Of a stretch of DNA of 21,254 nucleotides, positions 20,001 to 21,254 are shown piece by piece (position 1 is the stretch's first letter; every line of letters begins with the position of its first letter). The translations under genes were made by a program, and so were the position numbers. The stretch lies in contig QXVZ01025285.1 of assembly GCA_008931825.1 (NCBI GenBank), positions 1 through 21,254 on the forward strand, written 5' to 3'. Origin of the DNA: Phallusia fumigata (lineage: Eukaryota; Chordata; Ascidiacea; Phlebobranchia; Ascidiidae). Under the pieces are notes generated by a model. The model saw only the letters and a program-made list of their open reading frames with translations, did not search any database and had not been told where the DNA came from.

Positions 20001-21032
20001 AATTTGTGACAAATAAGCGGATGAATTGTCATTCCCCGATTTGCATTTCTTTAAAGTTCTTGAATCACTGCTCTCAGCATCTCTGACAAAGGAAACAATT
20101 TAATACAAAACACCACCAGTCAAAATATTTTGTGGAAACACTGGAAGTTGGCCAAAGAATTTTTTTTATTCTTAGTGCTTTGTTGCAAGAATTCCAACTG
20201 CATGAGTCTTTGTAATTAGGTTAAGCGACATTGCTCCAACCCAGTTCAACCTGATGGGTTAACTCAAAATAAATTCCCCAAAAATGATATGTCCTGGAGA
20301 AATTGCAACTTACTGTTTTCTTTTCTGTTGTTTCATCAGCATTCTCGCTTTTCGCTTTGCACGATTTATTTCACGATTGCTCATTCCTTCAGTTATTTGT
20401 GACATCACAGAGGTGCAAGGCTGCTCACAAACCAAGGTTTTAATCGGGAGCGATGTTTATGTTGTAAAATAAACATCTTTAACATCAAAACTAAAGTAGA
20501 GGGTCAATCTTTGTTTTTTCATTCTATAACTTTTTACCTCAGTTATTTTATCTTTTTCTTCGTCTTGTTTTTGAATTTCCAAGTCTTCATCCCTTTAGAA
20601 ATCACAAAAAAAATTGTGCAATACAACTTACATTGAAATGAAAAATACACAGATTTTTTTGGTTATTAACACATTTGCTGCCGACCCCAAACAAGGGGAT
20701 TGTCCCACAATTTACCTTTTTATGTCCCCAATAATGGGAAGACAGATAATGATTGGCTAAGTTTTAACTTTAGTCTCAGAGCAGGCTTATTAAAACAAGC
20801 CAAAAACATTCGAGTATTCAACTGCAATGGTAGCAACGTGGCACTCAGATATGCAAAAAACTGTGTGGTGTCACATGTTGGGGTAAATGGTCAACTGGCA
20901 AAATGCGTCATAAACTTATAACTCACTTGAATAAGTCATCAGACGATACACCAAGCGAAGTTTCCCCAGCTAATGTAAGACCTAATCGCTTCTCCAATGC
21001 TCGTCGCTGCTTCTTCACATAATCTTTCATGT
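1854..21032 (-). CDS. BTAF1: BTAF1/Mot1 orthologue (TBP-associated Snf2 ATPase), 5'-partial
   Basis: This gene encodes the nuclear ATPase that binds TBP through N-terminal HEAT repeats and strips it from DNA with a C-terminal Snf2 motor. Exons in gene order (minus strand) are 21032-20927, 20592-20538, 20423-20314, 20082-19959, [duplicated cassette 19473-19219, 19071-18993, 18651-18554], 17907-17653, 17504-17426, 17089-16992, 16756-16613, 16472-16348, 16059-15936, 15654-15550, 15309-15163, 14986-14859, 14794-14602, 14361-14173, 14008-13918, 13755-13556, 13188-13011, 12659-12502, 12411-12172, 11728-11594, 11177-11114, 10440-10292, 9889-9737, 9491-9354, 9155-9019, 8043-7966, 7828-7699, 7430-7289, 4907-4777, 4556-4434, 4344-4167, 3680-3497, 3161-3032, 2459-2259 and 2006-1854. 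All junctions are GT-AG and keep frame. With one cassette the sum is 5075 nt, about 1690 residues, against 1849 for human BTAF1. The missing N-terminus (about 135-140 residues by human alignment) lies past the right edge. Colinearity with the human protein, recalled from memory, runs from end to end. Confidence 0.97.
2259..4907 (-). CDS. BTAF1: BTAF1 exons: Snf2 ATPase lobe 2 (6 exons)
   Basis: The exons are 4907-4777, 4556-4434, 4344-4167, 3680-3497, 3161-3032 and 2459-2259. They encode [18 protein letters not shown] and [42 protein letters not shown] and LKQLLLDCG, motif [36 protein letters not shown], motif [19 protein letters not shown] with EHDWNP, and motif [12 protein letters not shown] with both arginines of the arginine-finger motif. 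The last exon ends LDLFNVDK at a weak donor (AAG|GTCCCA, 2258). That donor is supported because reading on would give a short unrelated tail, whereas splicing reaches the conserved C-terminus. Conservation with human is very high, and all catalytic motifs are intact. Confidence 0.96.
2700..2810 (+). repeat. Possible SINE-like fragment in a BTAF1 intron
   Basis: Within intron 2460-3031, AAGTGGTTAGCAAGACTGC (from about 2718) resembles a tRNA D-arm/A-box region, and it is followed by GTTTCCCTGAGCAAG and GCGGCATTGCTTGGACCCA. A partly similar string (GCGACATTGCTCCAACCCAG) occurs at about 20225 in another intron. No clear B box or A-rich tail is seen. Confidence 0.3.
4908..5540. other. First part of the large intron, no supported feature
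   Basis: This stretch lies between the BTAF1 exon at 4907 and the nested gene. A 97-codon plus-strand open frame (4988-5281) has no signal peptide, domain or splice signals that would tie it to the nested gene. I treat it as non-coding. It could contain the nested gene's promoter, but no clear motif is visible. Confidence 0.5.
5571..5581 (+). promoter_or_regulatory. Possible trans-splice or 5' UTR acceptor of the nested gene
   Basis: A pyrimidine-rich stretch (5540-5570) leads to AAACATTTCAG ending at 5580, 85 bases upstream of the first ATG of the nested gene at 5666. No coding exon is needed upstream. In ascidians many mRNAs receive a spliced leader at such an unpaired acceptor, so this could be the mature 5' end. 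It could equally be an ordinary acceptor for a non-coding first exon. Confidence 0.35.
5666..6639 (+). CDS. Nested gene: small single-pass membrane protein, family unknown
   Basis: This is a complete three-exon gene inside BTAF1 intron 4908-7288, on the opposite strand. The exons are 5666-5845 (60 codons), 6151-6261 (37 codons) and 6487-6639 (50 codons plus TGA), all phase 0, with GTACGT and GTAAAA donors and TTTTCTTCAG and TTTACACAG acceptors. The 147-residue product has a possible signal peptide (about residues 1-22, core [16 protein letters not shown]), an acidic segment rich in Glu, Asp and Gly (about 38-60), one strong transmembrane helix (about 70-95, [15 protein letters not shown]) followed by the stop-transfer QKMRR, and a tail of about 50 residues with two tyrosines, one in V121-D-Y-D-E-L126. 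Predicted topology is type I. An in-frame second Met could be the start instead. A poly(A) signal follows at 6748. I do not recognise the family; the intact splicing, topology and poly(A) signal together make it a likely real gene. Confidence 0.72.
6748..6753 (+). terminator. Poly(A) signal of the nested gene
   Basis: AATAAA lies 109 bases after the TGA of the nested gene and is followed at about 6769-6782 by a GT-rich element (GTTGTTAGTTGTGGGG). Spacing and order are those of a standard metazoan cleavage and polyadenylation site. Confidence 0.7.
6812..6975 (-). CDS. Possible alternative terminal exon of BTAF1 (speculative)
   Basis: On the minus strand a very good acceptor (TTTTTTTCTTCCTGCAG) ends at 6976 and is followed by an open frame to TAA at 6814-6812, reading [17 protein letters not shown]... 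and ending HHRRD. The upstream BTAF1 exon 7430-7289 ends with one base of a split codon (G). Joining it to 6975 gives GCT and continues in exactly this frame for about 54 residues. Two minus-strand AATAAA sequences follow (6717-6712 and 6707-6702). Use of this exon would truncate BTAF1 after ATPase lobe 1. I find no family match for the sequence, and a chance open frame is quite possible. Confidence 0.25.
7289..9889 (-). CDS. BTAF1: BTAF1 exons: Snf2 ATPase lobe 1 (6 exons)
   Basis: The exons are 9889-9737, 9491-9354, 9155-9019, 8043-7966, 7828-7699 and 7430-7289. In order they carry the bridge [20 protein letters not shown] and [17 protein letters not shown], the Walker A motif [12 protein letters not shown] (exon 9491-9354), motif Ia [11 protein letters not shown], the segment [14 protein letters not shown], the Walker B box VLDEGH (the DEGH form characteristic of Mot1), motif [10 protein letters not shown], and the Snf2 hallmark [18 protein letters not shown]. 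The invariant Lys and Thr of GKT and the Asp and Glu of DEGH are present, so ATP hydrolysis should be intact. Two donors are weak (AAG|GTTGGC at 9353 and AAG|GTTGGA at 9018), but phase and homology fix them. Confidence 0.96.
8233..8793. mobile_element. Inverted-repeat MITE with TA target duplication (561 bp)
   Basis: The ends are long inverted repeats. The left end reads CTTCGTTTCCATGGCCACTT, and the right end on the minus strand reads CTCCGTTTCCATGGCCACTT, one mismatch in the 22 terminal bases including the following TA. TA stands just outside both ends (8231-8232 and 8794-8795), as expected for Tc1/mariner-type insertion. The interior repeats the palindrome ATGGCCAT and its parts many times and is clearly richer in G and C than the flanking intron. 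No transposase is present. The element lies wholly inside BTAF1 intron 8044-9018. Confidence 0.75.
10292..11728 (-). CDS. BTAF1: BTAF1 exons: last HEAT repeats before the motor (3 exons)
   Basis: The exons are 11728-11594 ([20 protein letters not shown]... to QFVDQ), 11177-11114 ([21 protein letters not shown], only 64 nt) and 10440-10292 ([20 protein letters not shown]... to QFMPVE). They match human HLPHLYMCLQYPSTAVRHMAARC, WLGAIDDSVKQEGAIEALA and VGIVPYIVLLVVPVLGRMSD. The 64-nt exon is too short to be seen as a free open frame and was placed by the GTAAGT donor at 11113 and the phase of its neighbours. The solenoid ends here and leads directly into the bridge to the Snf2 domain. Confidence 0.93.
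10441..11113. other. BTAF1 intron with probable dispersed-repeat fragments
   Basis: This 673-bp intron has two stretches unlike the AT-rich surroundings: about 10555-10690 (GC-rich, with CTCGCACCCGGCATGGAAAG) and about 10755-10880 (GTGAGTCTGATTGTCAAGTA, then AGGGTCCTACCATTAAACAC). Plus-strand open frames across them have no recognisable domain. They look like pieces of interspersed repeats; no terminal repeats were found. Confidence 0.4.
12172..13188 (-). CDS. BTAF1: BTAF1 exons: pre-motor HEAT and basic linker (3 exons)
   Basis: The exons are 13188-13011, 12659-12502 and 12411-12172. The first matches human around CTTRTPCPNSKIIKNLCSSL (here [20 protein letters not shown]). The second contains [20 protein letters not shown] followed by [18 protein letters not shown], a strongly basic stretch typical of a nuclear localisation signal, at the place where human has TKHRGIITLYRHQKAAFAITSRRGPTPK. 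The third covers the HEAT repeat with VVPYLWTKI and [16 protein letters not shown]. The junction of the first two exons uses a TGCAT|GTGAGT donor and a TTTCCACAG acceptor and makes a split tyrosine codon. This is the least conserved part of the gene, so the exact edges here are slightly less certain. Confidence 0.88.
13556..14986 (-). CDS. BTAF1: BTAF1 exons: middle solenoid (5 exons)
   Basis: The exons are 14986-14859, 14794-14602, 14361-14173, 14008-13918 and 13755-13556. Conserved stretches are [16 protein letters not shown] (human MRARMMAAKLLGALCC), [18 protein letters not shown] (human SKSALQRISVALVICEW), [23 protein letters not shown] (human EHLYYDEIAVPFTRMQNECKQLI) and [18 protein letters not shown] (human QLPEKLNPIIKPLMETIK). 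The conservation pattern and the exact phase closure at all five junctions make the assignment firm. The start of this block ([13 protein letters not shown]) is shorter than the human segment between the same landmarks, so a linker has been reduced here. Confidence 0.94.
15163..16756 (-). CDS. BTAF1: BTAF1 exons: central HEAT repeats (5 exons)
   Basis: The exons are 16756-16613, 16472-16348, 16059-15936, 15654-15550 and 15309-15163. Recognisable segments in order are [20 protein letters not shown] (human EGLQDLDDDVRAVAAASL), [19 protein letters not shown] (human LWDALLELDDLTASTNSIM), [20 protein letters not shown] (human WPFLHHTISSVRRAALETL), [18 protein letters not shown] and [20 protein letters not shown]. 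Each DVRxxA or NVRKA-type core marks the second helix of a HEAT repeat. Two other frames are open across the last exon; the frame used here is chosen because it continues phase 0 on both sides and matches human MQPSHLPIDLNMLLEV. The donor of that exon is a perfect GGT|GTAAGT. Confidence 0.94.
16992..17907 (-). CDS. BTAF1: BTAF1 HEAT cassette, copy A (3 exons)
   Basis: The exons are 17907-17653 (255 nt), 17504-17426 (79 nt) and 17089-16992 (98 nt). The product is the same 144 residues as copy B: tryptophan-containing HEAT helices (WEMRHG, WEVRQS), the [18 protein letters not shown] helix, then [11 protein letters not shown]. The five nucleotide differences from copy B in coding sequence are silent: two in the 255-nt exon, one in the 79-nt exon and two in the 98-nt exon. 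This copy joins directly and in frame to the next exon ([12 protein letters not shown]...) at 16756. One of the two copies is certainly real coding sequence; whether both are present on one chromosome is doubtful because of the N at 18382. Confidence 0.93.
17993..18270. mobile_element. hAT-like MITE (copy A)
   Basis: The left end CAGGGGTCGGCAACTGC is the classic hAT (Charlie-type) terminal sequence. The right end, read on the minus strand, is CATGGTTTGGCGAACTTT, an imperfect inverted partner. The internal sequence has GGCAC motifs near both ends and no transposase. I see no clear 8-bp target-site duplication, so the exact right edge is uncertain. The element lies in the BTAF1 intron upstream of exon 17907. 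Confidence 0.55.
18382..18382. other. Single N at the repeat junction
   Basis: This is the only ambiguous base in the window. It falls exactly between the last base of copy A and the first base of copy B, which suggests a contig join and not a random miscall. Confidence 0.95.
18554..19473 (-). CDS. BTAF1: BTAF1 HEAT cassette, copy B (3 exons, duplicated)
   Basis: The exons are 19473-19219 (85 codons, [13 protein letters not shown]... to ADYISDQ), 19071-18993 ([16 protein letters not shown]...) and 18651-18554 ([16 protein letters not shown]... to VAVRQ). They match the human segment around CEELCNDLFNPSWEVRHG, VAPVRETCAQTLGVV and QEQWEVRHG, which are HEAT repeats of the TBP-binding solenoid. 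Intact splice sites flank each exon and the reading frame is open throughout. Copy A (17907-16992) encodes an identical 144 residues. Because copy B starts after phase 0 and ends in phase 0, splicing through both copies would give a protein with a perfect 144-residue internal repeat. Human BTAF1 has this segment once. I think only one copy exists per haplotype. Confidence 0.85.
19559..19838. mobile_element. hAT-like MITE (copy B)
   Basis: This is the same element in the second copy of the duplicated block. Its right end on the minus strand, CATGGGTTGGCGAACTTT, is closer to the left end than in copy A. It sits at the same position relative to the exons, so the insertion is older than the divergence of the two copies. 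Confidence 0.55.
19959..20082 (-). CDS. BTAF1: BTAF1 exon: low-complexity serine/asparagine linker
   Basis: This exon encodes 41 residues beginning [16 protein letters not shown] and ending SADQNE. It is the poorly conserved linker just before the conserved [10 protein letters not shown] segment, where human BTAF1 has a similarly variable Ser/Asp/Asn-rich tract. The KKCK cluster could form part of a nuclear targeting signal, but that is inference. The acceptor is TTTGTCAG and the donor GAG|GTAAGA. It ends in phase 0, so it can be joined in frame to the LTGWPFEW exon of either copy of the duplicated block. Confidence 0.9.
20150..20265 (+). repeat. Possible related repeat fragment
   Basis: In BTAF1 intron 20083-20313, GCGACATTGCTCCAACCCAG followed by TTCAACCTGATGGGTTAACT stands out from the AT-rich intron and resembles the 3' part of the fragment at 2700-2810. 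The inner AACC...GGTT forms a short palindrome. Confidence 0.3.
20314..21032 (-). CDS. BTAF1: BTAF1 exons: charged N-terminal linker (3 exons)
   Basis: The exons are 21032-20927, 20592-20538 and 20423-20314. The first reads [18 protein letters not shown]... and ends SSDDLFK. It matches the human stretch that carries the KKLGL and TEELFNDEDLD motifs. The second is a short acidic exon ([18 protein letters not shown]). The third carries [17 protein letters not shown], matching human RAGMSNRQKNKAKRM. The region is highly charged and probably a linker between the first HEAT repeats, which lie outside the window, and the main solenoid. The acceptor of the third exon is a tandem GAGCAG. The upstream AG at 20425-20424 gives a QP start, and the AG three bases downstream would drop the glutamine. 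The exon at 21032 begins with the last two bases of a split codon, so the true start Met is upstream, beyond the window edge. Confidence 0.92.
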
Positions 21033-21254
21033 CTAAACAAAAAAATTAACAAGTATAAATGTAGGTGACACATTTCCAAAACAACTTGAAATAAAATGGT
21101 TTATTTCTTTTTTGGAAAACTGGACCACAATTGACATCAAGATTTGCCACTGGCATTATTGTCATTTTGCTACTTTTGTTTTGTTGGCTTTTTTTCTTTA
21201 CTGGGACCCGCTTATTTGTTAACAAGTGCCACAAGCCTTCACACTAAACAGGGT
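21033..21254. other. BTAF1 intron at the right edge
   Basis: The acceptor TTTGTTTAG at 21041-21033 shows that this is intron sequence upstream of exon 21032. No further exon resembling the N-terminal HEAT repeats is present before the window ends. Confidence 0.8.

Noticed and set aside
1-21254. Bacterial-type systems (operons, CRISPR, prophage, integrons)
   Set aside because: The window is spliced eukaryotic nuclear DNA. No spaced direct repeats of CRISPR type, ribosome binding sites or operon structure are present.

Overview
This is eukaryotic, intron-rich, AT-rich DNA, most likely from an ascidian (Ciona-like). The gene encodes an animal-type BTAF1, its introns are short (mostly 100-500 bp, GT-AG), and two near-identical copies of one stretch differ by what looks like high allelic polymorphism. 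The species is my inference; the sequence alone does not prove it.

Almost the whole window is one minus-strand gene, the orthologue of BTAF1/Mot1 (TAF172, the Snf2-family ATPase that removes TBP from DNA). I traced 36 consecutive coding exons from 21032 down to the stop codon at 1854, plus a second copy of three of them. Every exon junction keeps the reading frame. Without the second copy the traced part encodes about 1690 residues. The N-terminal exons (roughly the first 135-140 residues of the human protein) lie beyond the right edge. In gene order the layout is: charged N-terminal linker (21.0-20.0 kb), HEAT-repeat region (19.5-10.3 kb), ATPase lobe 1 (9.9-7.3 kb), ATPase lobe 2 (4.9-2.3 kb) and the C-terminal tail (2.0-1.85 kb).

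The region 16820-18381 is repeated almost exactly at 18383-19949, and the only N in the window (18382) sits at the junction. Three exons (432 nt, 144 codons, phase 0 at both ends) are therefore present twice. Their five coding differences are all silent, while the introns differ by substitutions and indels. The best reading is two unmerged haplotype contigs joined end to end, although a recent in-frame exon duplication is not excluded.

The largest BTAF1 intron (4908-7288) holds a complete small gene on the opposite strand (5666-6639, three exons, 147 residues). It predicts a single-pass membrane protein with a possible signal peptide, an acidic outer segment, one transmembrane helix and a tail carrying a VDYDEL ITIM-like motif. 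I do not recognise its family. Other introns carry a 561-bp inverted-repeat MITE flanked by TA (8233-8793), a hAT-like MITE present in both copies of the duplicated block, and fragments that look like dispersed repeats.

The left 1.5 kb holds no gene I can support. It contains a short GC-richer tandem repeat (508-about 700) and the likely BTAF1 3' UTR and poly(A) region.
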